From NCBI GenBank assembly GCA_023213395.1, contig CM041465.1:35719741-35783740 (forward strand): a DNA stretch of 64,000 bases, given 5' to 3'. Numbering within the stretch: position 1 is the first letter of the stretch; every line of letters begins with the position of its first letter. The notes beneath the pieces are model-generated. The model did not search any database. It had not been told where the DNA came from and saw nothing but the letters and a program-made list of their open reading frames with translations. Both the position numbers and the translations under genes were made by a program. Shown one piece after another: positions 1 through 10,996 of the stretch. This DNA comes from Cycas panzhihuaensis (Eukaryota; Cycadophyta).

Positions 1-1170
1 CTTTCTACCCTATGGCAATCGGCTTCTTGTTTCACGTGGTTTCATGCAGTATTTAGGTTGTCTTTGAGTGTTTGTAATTTTCTTTCTATTTACTCTTATT
101 GTTCTTTGATAGATTAAATGAGTGAGGTTTTGGCCCATTTGAGAAGTGATGGGAGCTCGAATCCATATAATGCTTAAGAGGGGGTCATTTTTTGAATGTA
201 TTGTAAGTAGTGTTATAAAACCATTTTCCTAAGTGTAGGCATTTATGTCAGTGTTGTTGTTTGTCAAACGTAAAGTTCTGAAGATATCCTTCTAGACATT
301 TGTTTATTGCTTCTACTTGGTTTTCTGTTTGAGGGTGGTATGCGAAGCTTATTGATAGTTTGGTGCCTACTTGTCTAAGCAATTCTTGCCAAAAGTTATT
401 CGTGAACTTTGGGTCACAGTCATTGATGATAGTTTTTGGGAATCCATGGAGCTTGGAGATCTCTTTGATGAAGATTCAACAATTTAATTGGCTTTAGCTA
501 TTGCTTGGGTGCCTCTAAACTGTGTGTATTAGGTTAGTCGAGCAATTACCACAAAGATCATATCCTTCCCTTTTGATGTGGGGAGTCCTATTAGGAAGTC
601 CATTGATATTTCCTCCCACTTTTGTCCTAGTATGAGTAGTGGCTGTGGTAGTCTCGGTATTTTTGTGTTTTCATTTTTGTTTCATTGGAATGTGTTGTAT
701 TCTAAGACAAATTTATGGATGTCTACCTCTGTTTCTTTCCAAAAATACATATTACAGATCTGGCAATAGGTTTTATCAATTCCTATGCATCTGACTGTTG
801 GTGCAGAGTGTGTTTTGTGAAGTATTTTGTTTTAAAATGTTGATGTGGGGGTAGCATGATTTTGCCTTCGTGTGGGATTAGGTCCTTCTGTAGAGTGTAA
901 TTGTTCTGTCTTTTGTTGGGGACTTCTTGTAGTATATTTTGTGTTGTTGAGTTCGCATTGTACTCTTGGACTATTTCTTGATCTACTTGAGGATGGCTAT
1001 GGAGATGGAGTGGAGATGGGGTGCAAAGATGTGGTTTCAAGGATCCTTGACAATGTGTCAGCTATTATGTCCTATTTACCCTTTTTATATATAATATCAA
1101 AAGTTTCTTCTATTAGTTTTCCCCATGTGAATACGTCCTTTCTTGTTAGATTTATAAGAGGTGCAGCACA
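1..1170 (-). pseudogene. G1 Gypsy polyprotein, RNase H end and integrase (3' part, decayed)
   Basis: Read on the minus strand this stretch gives recognisable Ty3/Gypsy integrase pieces in shifting frames: a line like WEEISMDFLIGLP near 560-640, a core piece with IINDCDPKFTNNFW near 370-440, and SFAYHPQTENQVEAINKC near 290-360, which carry the expected D, D and E region. Near 1080-1170 it reads APLINLTRKDVFTW followed within a few codons by IADTLSRILE, so most of the RNase H domain between these two motifs has been deleted. It is the continuation of the RT fragment at 7115-8633: that fragment stops at FIKGYA and this one resumes just after. Several stops and frameshifts make it nonfunctional. 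The element runs off the left edge. Confidence 0.75.
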
Positions 1171-1891
1171 TCACCGACTGCACCCAAGGACAAGGAAGAA
1201 AAAGCATCACCAATAATTAAAAGACGAACTAAATAGCAAGTAACAGAAGTTGTTTGCCACCCCACACCACCAGTGGCACCTAAGGACAAGGAAGAAAAGA
1301 CATCACAAATAGTTGAAAGACAAACTAAAGTGGAACCATATTGGCATCCACATTATCAAGAGGCCCAACGCAACAAAACTTATCAAGCAAGGCACTCATC
1401 AACTACAAACACCAGACAAGCACATTATTCGAGCTTAAGGTTTCAACATTACAGATATCCAGAGCATATTAGACGATGTTCAAGGTGTATCAAAATCAAC
1501 TCGGGATGGATGGATCCCCATTCCATGCGCAGTTTTCTAACAACCTTCGCAAAATCAAATCGATTGGATATTAATAACAGGAGATGGTCACATGTATCAT
1601 TAAACCAGGATGCTTCGAGGGCGAAGTATTTTAGGGGGGAGGGCATGTTATGATCCTCCACCATATGAGATTACTCTTATTGTATTTATCCCACATGCAT
1701 AAGTCTAAGAGATGGGTAGCCTTAATAGCCCCATATATATGTATGTAATGTATAAGTGGGATCATGATGTATTTTGTAATCTTATGTTAATTGAATGCTC
1801 TTTGGAACTTCATCTCTTTCTTTATCTTTTGTGTATCATTTTCTATTTCTATTTCTCTATGTTGAATGGTAACAGGAATAGGTTTGTTACA
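1171..1891 (+). mobile_element. Element X: 3' end of a plus-strand LTR retrotransposon with its 3' LTR
   Basis: An open frame ends at 1653 in ...KYFRGEGML, its last codons overlapping a purine tract (1631-1643, TTAGGGGGGAGGG). A TG...CA block of 246 bp (1646-1891, TGTTATGATCC to TTGTTACA) follows, the order expected for polyprotein end, polypurine tract and 3' LTR. The frame starts with two imperfect copies of an about 80-bp unit (near 1185 and 1270, encoding PKDKEEK twice). I do not recognise a catalytic domain here, so the superfamily is open. No 5' LTR is visible; the element is 5'-truncated or rearranged where it meets G1. Confidence 0.5.
1646..1891 (+). repeat. 3' LTR of element X
   Basis: The block begins TG and ends CA, is preceded by a purine-rich tract, and abuts the left LTR of Cop1 at 1892 without any spacer. 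No second copy is present in the window, so LTR identity rests on the boundary bases and the upstream tract only. Confidence 0.45.
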
Positions 1892-2121
1892 TGTTAACTT
1901 GATACAGAGTAACTCAATATGAAAGAGAAATTAGAAGTGACTTGTATTCCTTTAGAGACATGGTCTCCTTAAATATACATCAATTCTTGTAACCACTGTA
2001 TCTTGACTTGTAACCGACTTTTCTCAAAGTGACACATGTCACTTGATTTGGTGTAAGTTACATAAAAAGGGTTTATAACATTACCCTTTACATTATTTAG
2101 ATAAAACATTATACTCTAACA
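1892..2121 (-). repeat. Cop1 3' LTR
   Basis: The 230-bp repeat matches 6890-7114 nearly base for base by eye. On the minus strand it starts TGTTAGAGTATAATG and ends GTTAACA. The same U3 start recurs at 41146 in Cop3. Confidence 0.9.
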
Positions 2122-5100
2122 CCCTCCCTTAATGTTTTCTCTTTCAGACCTATTATATCTCTCAAAATTTGAAACTTCTCTTTTCCAAGGGGCTTTGTCA
2201 ATAAATCTGTAATTTGCTCTGTAGTGGGGCAATATTCCAATTCAATTTCTTTATTGTGAACTTTTTCTCTTATAAAGTGATGGTGCACCTCTATGTGCTT
2301 TGTTCTAGCATGAAGAATTAGATTCTTGGTTAACTTGATTGTCGCAATGCAGAATTGTTGCTTGATTTTGTTGTTGTTCCAACTCAACCAGAAGTTGTCT
2401 TAGCCAAATTGCTTCACATGTTGCAGTTACAGTTGCCTTGTACTCAGCTTCAGTTGATGAGAGGGCAACTGTGGGTTGTTTCTTGCTACACCAAGAGATT
2501 GCAGCAGAACCCAAGAAGAAACAATACCCAGTTGTGGATTTCCTTTGTTCCTTGTCTCCTGCCCAGTCTGAGTCACAGTATCCTGTCAATTCTACTAATC
2601 CTTCTCGAGGATAGATCAATTTTAGATCTATTGTACCCCCTGTAGCTATCTTAATATTCTTCTTGCTACTTTCTAATGTCTCACTTTGGGTTCCTGCATG
2701 TGCCTAGGGACCAACCCTACTGAGTATGATATATCTGACCTGGTGGTTGTCAGATATATCAAGCTTCTGATTAGTTGTCTGTACAGAGTGGTGTCTACTG
2801 ATTGTTCTTCTTTGTCTGCAGTCATGTTGCAATTTGCCTCCATGGGTGTTGCACAAGGATTACAGTCCAACATTCGGAATTTGATTAGCAAATATTTTAT
2901 GTATTTGCTTTGAGATAAAGCAATGTGATTCTACTATTGATTTACTTCCAATCCCAGATAATAGTTAAGAAGGCCCAAGTCTGTCATTTCAAACTTCCTT
3001 TCGAGTTGTTTCTTTATGTCTATGACTGATTCTTCATCATTTCTTGTGAGAATCATGTCATCTACATAGACGACAATTATCGTGATCAATCCATTCCTCT
3101 TCCTTGTGTATAGACTGGAATCAAAATTGCAACTTTGAAACCCATTTTGACACAGATGCTGATCCAATTTAGCATACCCAGCTCAAGGAGTTTGTTTTAG
3201 CCCATATAGGGCCTTTTTAATTTACATACTAAATGTTCCTGTCCTTCTTTAATGTATCCTTCAGGTTGTGCCCTGTAAACTTCTTCTTCCAATTCTCCAT
3301 TCAAGAAGGCACTTTTTACATCTAACTAAAAAAAATTCTAATTACATAAGGCTGCTAGTGCAATTACAATTCTTATCGTATCCAACTTGGCCACAGAAGA
3401 AAAGGCTTCTTCAAAATGAACTCCTGTTGTTTGAGTATATCCCTTCACAACAAGACGAGCTTTGTGTTTTTCCACCTTTCCACTAGCTCCTTCTTTGATT
3501 TTCTAGACCCATTTGCAATTCACCGATGGCTTGTTAGGAGGTAGTTTCACCAAATCCCATGTTTGATTTTTGATAATTGAATCCATTTCGGAATCCATGG
3601 CCACTCACCATTTTAGCTGGTCTTTGGGTTCTTGGAAGGATTGTGGTTCAACCCTGTTGAGCAAGGTCTTGGGCTTCTGACTTCTCGTTTTGTGTTCAAA
3701 CACGTTTCCTCCTCCTCCTTCAACTATTTTAATGAACCATTTGGGCAATTTCTTTTCTTTCCTTGACTCTTCTCTGATCCTTGATTCTTTTGTTAATTGC
3801 TCTGTAGATGAGCTTTCTCCTTCTGCTGATTGCTCTAAGCTTTCTCCTTCGACTTACTTTGTATGAGTTGGAGAAGATTCCAATGATTTCGGAAGTTTCT
3901 TCTGTGATGACTTTGTGACCTCAATCCTTTGCTCCTTCAATTATTTTCATCTGAGACTAATCAACTAAGTTGTCTTCTTCATTAAAGACGTCTCTACTTA
4001 CATAGATTTTATTTGTTTTTGGATGAAGGCATTTGTAAGCTTTTGAGTTTTTGTTATATCCTATCATGATACATTCTATGCTTTTTGCATCAAGTTTTGA
4101 TCTTCTCTTATCCAGTATATGAACAAAGGCCTGGCTACTAAATATCTTAAGAGAACTGACATTGGGTTTCTTACCTATCCAGGCTTCTTCAAGTGTGATA
4201 TTTTCCAAAGCTTTTGTTGGGCTTCTGTTTATTAGATAACAAGCAGTGCTAATAACCTCCGCCCAATATGATTTGGGAACTTGCTTTTCGTGGACCATGT
4301 TGTGAGCCATTTCCATTATAGTCCTATTTTTTTCTTTCAGCAACTCTGTTGGACCGAGGTGTGTAGGGAGTTGTAACTTGTATGCGTATCCCATTCAACT
4401 TGTAGTAGTTTAAAAAGTCCTTTGAGATGTATTCACCACCTTTGTCTGATCTAATGCACTTTATTTTTGCTTTGGATTCCAATTCTACTTCTGCTTTGAA
4501 TTCCTTAAATACTTCAAAAACTCTTGATTTGTTATGAAGGAAATACACCCATACTTTTCGAGTGAAGTCATCAATAAAGGTTAGAAAGTATCTACAACCA
4601 TTTATTGAAAGGGGTGTAAGTGGCCACAAAGATCTGTATGAATTAATTCAAGCTTAGTTTGTGCCTGCCATTCGCTTCCTTTAAATGGAAGTCGATGTTG
4701 TTTACCGAATTGACAACCTTTACAGACAAAACTATCAAAAGAGATGTGAGACAATCCATTCACCATGCCAGATTTTTCCATTACTTTTAATGTTTCTATT
4801 GGAAGATGTCCATACTTCAAATCCCACACTTTATTATTAGAATTTGCAATAGTACAGGCTTTCAAACCCAGATTGGGCATTACAAGATCTGACATCAGTC
4901 TGTACAGATCATTACATCTTATACCTTTGGCTATTGCTTCCCCATTATTTTTCATATCTAGTATGTGGCAATAGCCTCCCTCGTCAAATACAATCCTTAG
5001 CCTCTTTTTGTTAAGTTGTGGGACAGACAAAAGATTCATTTTAATCCAAGGACTAACTATACATTACTAATTTTCTTCACATCCCCTTGTAGGTTAATAT

Positions 5101-6215
5101 CAATGGTACCCACTCCTTTTAAGCCAAGTGGATATTTATCTCCTAACTCAACTGATTTGTCCATGCTATAGGGTTTCAGAATTTCAAACCAATCTTCATG
5201 ATTAGTCGTGTCGCGAAGCCCCCAAATCAATGTACCATGTATCTCCTTCCTTTAGTCCTACTGACAATGCGGCAACAAATGTTGTTTCTTCTTCTTCTTC
5301 CTCAGTTTGTTCTTTGTTGTAGTTGCCAACTGGTCGTTTCTCTCTCTGAATGTCTGCTCCTCTCAGTGGGCACTGATAGGGATAATGTCCTGACTGCCCG
5401 CAGTGGTAACACACGTCAAATGCTATGCAGGCACTGGAGAAATGTCTAGGGTTACCACAACTGAAGCAAATTTTAGAATCTTTGTTACGTCCACGTCCTC
5501 CGCTGTCCTGCCATCGACCACGAGCAGAGCTTCTGGTGTTTGGACTGCGTCCTCTTCCTTGTGTCTGGCCACGTCCCCGAAGTCCCAAGCTCAGTCTGGA
5601 TGCAAAGGCATCCTCCAATTCTGAAGAATCTTCATAGCGCCTATTTCTTTGTTCATGTCTTAACAATAACCCAGTTAATTCGTCAAGGGACATTGTATCA
5701 ATCTGATTGTTGTTCATTATGGTGTTGATGGTTATATCGAAGGATTTTGGTAGCTTGCTAGCTACCATTTGTACCAACTCTTGCCCTAGAACAATATATC
5801 CTGCACTCGAGGTTATTTCTGAGTGAAGTAACTTTATGTATGAATTCAGTTACTGTGTCACTTCCCTTCATGTGAAGTTTGTATAGATCTTCCTTGAGAG
5901 GAAATATTCTTGCTTTGTTTTTTTGGCCGAAGAGGTTTTCGAAACATTTCCAGATAGCAGAGGTAGAACTCAATTTTTCAATATATACCAGAAAGGGATC
6001 AGAGACAGAAAGCTTCAAAATAATTACTCCTACGTTGTCTCTTTCCATCCAATCTGCCAAGGATGTACTTGTATCAGTGGGTTGGCTTCAGAACCATTGG
6101 CAATTTTCCAAGCATTTTTTGCCCTCAAAAATGTTTCTACTTTAATTTTCCAAATATGATAATTTGTTTCTGTGAGTCTATCTTGATCAAATAAACTCAA
6201 AATGGGAGAAGCCAT
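2109..6215 (-). pseudogene. Cop1 gag-pol polyprotein (frameshifted)
   Basis: The gag start is the ATG at 6213-6215 (MASPILSLFDQDRL...), followed by a Copia gag. Two CCHC knuckles follow (CFSCGNPRHFSSAC and CYHCGQSGHYPYQC, about 5400-5480). The protease motif near 5215 reads WYIDLGASRHD, so the usual DSG is DLG. The integrase (about 5040-3960) keeps the D (HTDLCG), D (IRSDKGGEY) and E (VAERK) positions but has lost the first His of the HHCC finger (WDLKYGH). RT follows with YVDD intact near 3070, and RNase H has GYCDSDWAGD, ALSSTEAEY and CDNQ (2620-2330). The coding sequence is spread over all three frames with several shifts, so it cannot make a full protein. The last codons run into the 3' LTR, as is common in Copia elements. 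Confidence 0.88.
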
Positions 6216-6877
6216 TTTTAATGACAAAACCCTAAATTGGCTGAGGTTGATCGTACGGCTATACAGATTTCCGTACAAAACACTAACTGTACGGACTGGT
6301 ATGAAATATACCTCGAAATAAAGCTCTATTAATGTTGACTCTAGATTTGAAATCGATTTTTGAAAATAATCATCCAAACTTCAGAAAATCAACCCAAAAA
6401 CCATAGAGGGGCAACTAGGGTTTTTGAAAAAAATGCTCCAAAAATTCAAAAAATCCTTCAAACAATTTTGAAATTGATCTTAAAGCCTTCTAATTATCAA
6501 GACTTAGAGATTGTGACAGATTTTACCCGAGAAAAGTCAAGATTTTTAAAGATTTTTGCAAAGAATCTCTCCAAACTTACACGGATAGAAAATTGGTTGA
6601 AAGTGCCTCGAGACGACCTTTGATGAAGTCGATCCAGTTGAGAGAATGACACCCTTGATGAGATCTACCTCCTCGCCAAATTTCATCGGATTCTGAGATC
6701 TTGAAAAATTTGTCCATACAATTTTCGTACAAGTCCGTACACAACAAATTCTGCAGAAGAATCTCTCTCTCAAGTGACTTTCACTCATTCTTCTTCTTTT
6801 TGAAACTCTAAAGCTCTTGAAATGAACCTCAAACAATTAAACCCTCTCTTCTCCAGATCAGATGAGCAGTCAGATCT
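6216..6877 (-). other. Cop1 leader between PBS and gag
   Basis: This is the untranslated leader, about 660 bp. It holds no domain I can read. It contains several GTAC-core words (CGTACGG, CCGTACAAA, TGTACGGAC near 6250-6300, and more near 6730-6750), similar in flavour to the GTAC-rich sequences of the E family but without alignable repeats. Confidence 0.5.
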
Positions 6878-6889
6878 GCTCTGATGCCA
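6878..6889 (-). other. Cop1 primer binding site
   Basis: The minus strand reads TGGCATCAGAGC directly next to the 5' LTR. It differs at one base from TGGTATCAGAGC, the sequence complementary to the 3' end of plant initiator Met tRNA that many plant Copia elements use. Confidence 0.85.
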
Positions 6890-7114
6890 TGTTAACTTGA
6901 TATAGAGTAACTCAATAGAGAAATTAGAAGTGACTTGTATTCCTTTAGAGACATGGTCTCCTTAAATATACATCAATTCTTGTAACCGTTGTATCTTGAC
7001 TTGTAACCGACTTTTCTCAAAGTGACACATGTCACTTGATTTGGAGTAAGTTACATAACAAGGGTTTATAACATTACCCTCTACATTATTTAGATAAAAC
7101 ATTATACTCTAACA
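6890..7114 (-). repeat. Cop1 5' LTR
   Basis: This 225-bp repeat pairs with 1892-2121. It differs by a few substitutions and a short indel near its plus-strand left end. Confidence 0.9.
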
Positions 7115-8633
7115 GCATATCCCTTGATAAACTGTTGTAGGAATTTGACTGCTCCTAAGAATCTCCTTATACCAACTGTGTTTTCGGGAGGGGACCAGCT
7201 GGTAATGGCTTGGGACTTTTTCTATGTCCATTTTGACACCTTCTTAGGTTATAATGTGTCTCAGGTATTCTAGTTTGGTTTGGCCAAAGGTACACTTGGC
7301 TTTGTTTGCAAAGAAGTGGTATTTGGTCAGAATTTACAGAACAACCTTGATGTGTTCTAGGTATTCCCCCCAAGTTTGGCTATAGATTAGGATGTTGTCA
7401 AAAACTGCTAGTACAAATTTGCATAGGAAGGGTTTTAGAATTTGGTTCATGGTGCTCTGAAATGTAGTTGGGGCATTCGTTAAGCCAAATGGCATAACCC
7501 AAAATTCAAAAAGTCCTTCATGTTCAAAAGGCCTATTTTGTAGATATTTAATGACTTGATACAAATTTGGTGGTATCTAGAATGTAGGTCAATTTCTGAA
7601 AAGAAATTGGCTCCATGTAACTCATCGAGGAGGTCATCTATTCTTGGGATAGGGTATCTGTTCCTGATTATGAGTTTGTTGATTACTTTGAAGTCAACGC
7701 ACATCTGGCATGATCCGTCCTTTTTTGGTGTAATTATGTTGCTGATGTAAAGGGGCTTAAGTTGGATGTAATATACCCCTATTGTAAGAGTTCTTATGCT
7801 ATGCATTCAATTTCCCTCTTGAAGTGGTGTGGGTAGCATCATGGTTGTATATTTACTGGTGCTAATTCTGGTTCTAGTTCAATGGGGTGTTTGGTTCCTC
7901 GGCTCGAGGGTAACCCTTAGGGTTCTTCGAAGACTTGGCTATTTTGGTTAATGAGATCTTGTAATTCGCAAGGGATGTCTTTGACCACAATTTTATAGCA
8001 GGTCATTAGGTATGAAGCTAGGTTCTTCCCTAATACCTTCTCCATTTAGTGTGTTGTTACTAGTTGAATAGGTGGTGAAGGTGGGGCTTGTAGTCTATGT
8101 TTATGTCCCTTGTGGTAAAAGCTCATGAAACATGTTTTGTAGTTAGTAACAATGTTTTTGAGATTTTGTAGCCATTGGATGTTGAGGGCAATATCTACTC
8201 CTCCTATCATCATTGTAAACATGAAGTGTTGGTAGAGTAGTTTAAAATTCGTAAGTGTACCTTTTCCAGTATCCTTTACATGACATGTTGTTCCCATTGG
8301 CAATGGTGACCTGGAATACATTGAGTGGTTGTATGGGGAGGCCTAGTTTGACATTTGTTGGCCTATTGATAAAATTATGTGTGCTTCCATTGTCAACTAA
8401 GATTGAAACCTTGGCATTCTTAACCACTCCCTCAAAATGTAGTGTTTGTGGTGTGTTGATTTCCCCAATAATGACTTTAAGTGAGATTTGTGCGTTTTCC
8501 CCTTCAATTTCCTTTAGTAGTTTTCCAATTTCAACTTCCTCGCTTGTTGGTGGGTGTTCTTCCTCTAGAATATCTTCATCTGGGATTTTTGCCTCTTCAT
8601 TGTTGATGATGTATATTTTTTCTTTGTAGGCAC
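7115..8633 (-). pseudogene. G1 Gypsy protease and reverse transcriptase
   Basis: The minus strand encodes an aspartic protease motif LVDNGSTHNFINRP (about 8350-8400; usual DSG is DNG here), then RT blocks IITPKKDG, VDFKVINKLIIRNRYPIPRIDDLLDEL, FWVMPFGLTNAPTTFQ and a catalytic box FDNILIYS in place of FDDILIYS. The fragment ends at FLQQFIKGYA next to Cop1. Frames change several times. At its 5' side the reading continues across E1 into 16170-16222, where the gag zinc knuckle lies. This is a decayed chromovirus-type Gypsy related to G2 and G3. Confidence 0.85.
8629..8633. other. Target site duplication of E1, left copy (GGCAC)
   Basis: GGCAC here equals GGCAC at 16170-16174 directly after the other LTR. 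Joining the flanks restores a G1 gag zinc-knuckle reading frame, which confirms the insertion site. Confidence 0.92.
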
Positions 8634-8901
8634 TGTTGACTTAAAGATTCCACACCCCTTATGAGATCAATACACTTGTCAAGGTTACACAGGTTATAAT
8701 CTAGTTTAGGACACAGTCAACATCATCATCCACATAGTTCACACAGATTTATTAATGTTTCCACATGATTACAGCACAACGGCACACAGCTGAGATGTAG
8801 ATCAGCACCTATTTCACATTCAATCCTTGCAAACACAGAGAACCCACAATTTCCATGCAACTCTTATTTTATTAAGCAATAAGTTCTTTTACACAAGGTG
8901 C

Positions 8902-8926
8902 TGGAATGCATTCCCTGTGCATTCCA
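8902..8926 (-). promoter_or_regulatory. Conserved LTR hairpin beside the poly(A) signal
   Basis: TGGAATGCA and TGCATTCCA form a perfect 9-bp stem around a 7-base loop. The same structure is at 15613-15637 and 30439-30463 in the other two LTRs. In the element's sense it lies about 30 bases before AATAAA, inside the probable R region. A role in poly(A) choice or RNA packaging is inference. Confidence 0.55.
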
Positions 8927-9224
8927 GCCTCATACATTCACTCTATCACATGCGTACCCAGGAGGTACCCATCAAAATACACGGCTTAGGCTACTATCAT
9001 GCGTACTGGTCTCTATACCAATGTGTAATGGAATACTTTGGCTCTCACCCTAACCGAATGGTCCTTGGGAAGCCTCTTAAATACGCTCCTTTGGTGTCCT
9101 TTAGCTGAAGGTTTATGACTGTCTGTCATAACCGTACATTTTCAGTCAAGTGTACCTCTTCCTAACCATTGGTTAGTTCCCTTAATTAACTGTCTTAACT
9201 CGTCCGTACATCCGTACGTATGTC

Positions 9225-9232
9225 TGACGTCA
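9225..9232. promoter_or_regulatory. TGACGTCA palindrome in the E-family U3
   Basis: TGACGTCA is the classic bZIP (CRE/TGA-type) binding palindrome. It is also present at 15924-15931, and at the matching place as TGATGTCA (30763-30770) and TGACATCA (50305-50312), both explicable by loss of the central CpG. It lies about 140 bp upstream of the TATA-like box in the element's sense. Activity is inferred only. Confidence 0.55.
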
Positions 9233-9500
9233 TCCCAGGCTTCCTTCTGTCCAGTCCTCTCATGCATACCATTTCTGTTTGCTTCCGTTATGCCTGGAGG
9301 TACGTATATGTGTTGTGTACCTTTACCAGGTATGCACCTGTCATACGCACCTGCACGTCAATTCTTCACTTCTTCGCATGCATTCTTCGCACGGTCTGTA
9401 CTCTACACAATCCAAGGATACCCGACCTCTCTCCGTCTCGCCCATAGCCCAAAGATGTCACAATATGCTCCAACATCTATCACAGGTCAACATGAAGGAT

Positions 9501-9518
9501 TTGAGCATCCTTGCTCAA
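9501..9518. other. 7-bp hairpin between the 3' ORF and the E1 3' LTR
   Basis: TTGAGCA, loop TCCT, TGCTCAA. The same 18 bases occur at 31040-31057 and 50603-50620 in the other two copies although the surrounding bases differ. The longest purine tract on the minus strand (about 9545-9570) lies 70-90 bases from the LTR instead of touching it, with this hairpin between. Confidence 0.6.
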
Positions 9519-9580
9519 CAAAAATTTCAAAATTTGGGGTATTCCTCCCCCTTCCCTTCTCAAGGCTGCTCCTGCGGCCG

Positions 9581-10643
9581 CTATCCTGTAGCCAGAATTT
9601 CTTCATTAATTTGGGTCAGTGTGGCAATTATTGCATCTTTTTCTTTAATCTTTTCCTGAAGGGCTGTTATTCCTGCCTTGCACCCTTCTTCCATGTCCAT
9701 AATTAACTGGATGATTTGACTTGATTTATTATTCGGCAGGGTGGTGTTGATGTCTCTCCCGTTTCCATTACGGGCGAAAATTCTTCCCATTCTTCCAAAG
9801 AAGGTTCTACTTCTTCTGCCTCCGTTGGTTCTTCCTCATCCTTCTTTCATTTGCTACTTTTCCTTATTGTTTGCTTAGCCCGATGAGGAATGGGTGTCCC
9901 AAAGGTGTGTTGTAACCATTTGAGAACTTTACTCATATGCTTTTGAACCCTCCTTTTTAATTCCAAATTTTGTGTAGTATCCGGAAATTCAATCACCTAC
10001 CTTTTAATTAATGGTTCTTTTGGAGAAGTAGTTGTTTTTATCAATTGTATATTTGGACATTGATAAAACAGAATAGCTAACAACAATGAAGGGTGGCGAA
10101 AAGGATGAATCATTATCTCCTGAATCTGCTACCGCATATTGTCCGCCAGGAATCTGACCAATCCAATTTCTCCCCATCTCGAATCTGCAGTAGTATTGGC
10201 ATCATTCCCCCTGGAATATATGTGTATTTCCGTTTTGATAAAAACCTAGAATTAATGATTTTTGCTATCCACTGTAATTGGATTTCTTTTATGTCTGCCA
10301 CACGAATTCCTCCTGAAGTCAGTTGTGTATTTTCTTGGTAGAGCTCTTTTAACCATAGCTCACGGTCCACTTCTGATCGCTTGGTTGCCGTGGGTACTTC
10401 CCCTTCGTTGGGAAGTCCTGTTATCAAATGCACAATCTCTGCATCTAACTTAATTTTGCTCATATCCTTTTTTAATCCTGCTAAGATGCTTTCCATAATT
10501 TCTGGGTCATAATACATAGGGTTACAATATATGTACTCTCCCCAAGCAGCTTGCTTGATCTTGGTCTGAAATTGAGAAGGTAAAGCTTTGAGGACTTTCC
10601 TTAACTTGGGCAGAAAACTCTCCTGACAACTTGTTGTCCTCAT
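9581..10643 (-). pseudogene. E1 3' ORF (extra ORF after integrase, Athila ORF1-like layout)
   Basis: From the ATG at 10643 the minus strand encodes about 160 residues nearly identical to the E2 copy: WGEYIYCNP..., then VHLITGLPNEGEVPT, LQWIAKIINSRFL, YTYIPGGMMPILL and GEKLDW. A lost base near 10150 breaks the frame. The same product continues in other frames to a basic and acidic segment (PHRAKQTIRKS) and a C-terminal heptad-like tail (ALQEKIKEKDAIIATLTQI, about 9600-9650). An ORF between integrase and the 3' LTR is known from Athila and other Tat-lineage elements. The I..xTGLP and W....IN.RFL pattern reminds me of the ATHILA ORF-1 / putative plant transposon protein families, but this comes from memory and is unconfirmed. 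The function is unknown. Confidence 0.6.
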
Positions 10644-10996
10644 GATGGGCTCTGGGATTCCACAGAGAAAACTGAAATAACCTGGAAATACGGATACGAA
10701 CCCTATGTGCGTGCCTTTGCTGGTATGGCCACTGTTTTCTGGAAATATACATGCTGATTTAAAGCTAGATTTCGTCCTTCTGTCTCCTTGAAGTGCAAGG
10801 GTTTCCCTCGGCTACTTGTTGTTGAGAATCCAAGCGGAATTGTCCTCGATTTCCTATTGCGTACCGCATAGGAATGCTTGCAGGTACGTAATATATACTT
10901 TTGTCTTATTTGACCCTTTTCTTCTATGCGTACTTCGACTGCATACTTTTTTAGGTACGCATAGTGTAAACTAGTTAACTTATCCACTTTTCTAAC

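Larger units (their letters stand above)
1892..7114 (-). mobile_element. Cop1: Ty1/Copia retrotransposon, both LTRs present
   Basis: Two near-identical TG...CA repeats flank a minus-strand Copia coding region: 1892-2121 (3' LTR) and 6890-7114 (5' LTR), both ending ATTATACTCTAACA on the plus strand. A purine tract on the minus strand (AAGGGAGGG, 2122-2130) abuts the 3' LTR. A primer binding site (minus TGGCATCAGAGC, 6878-6889, one mismatch to the initiator Met tRNA type) abuts the 5' LTR. Domain order gag, protease, integrase, RT, RNase H is that of Copia. The flanking five bases differ (TTACA at 1887-1891, GCATA at 7115-7119), so no target duplication is seen; the left neighbour is element X and the right one is G1. 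Confidence 0.9.
8634..9475 (-). repeat. E1 3' LTR (842 bp)
   Basis: On the minus strand the LTR starts TGTTGGAGCATATTG and ends AAGTCAACA. Related copies are 15346-16169, 30180-31014 and, more diverged, 49757-50577. It holds a TATA-like TATTTAAG (minus, 9076-9083), a TGACGTCA palindrome (9225-9232), a 9-bp stem hairpin (8902-8926) and an AATAAA signal on the minus strand (8868-8873). This is the order expected for U3 promoter, R and polyadenylation. Confidence 0.9.

Noticed and set aside
783-1216. Overlapping open frames on both strands at the left edge as small genes
   Set aside because: They are frame shadows of the decayed G1 integrase; only the minus reading matches a known domain.
9279-9706. 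Plus-strand open frames in the E1 LTR as a gene
   Set aside because: They lie in the LTR and in antisense of the 3' ORF; the three LTR copies do not keep the same frames open.
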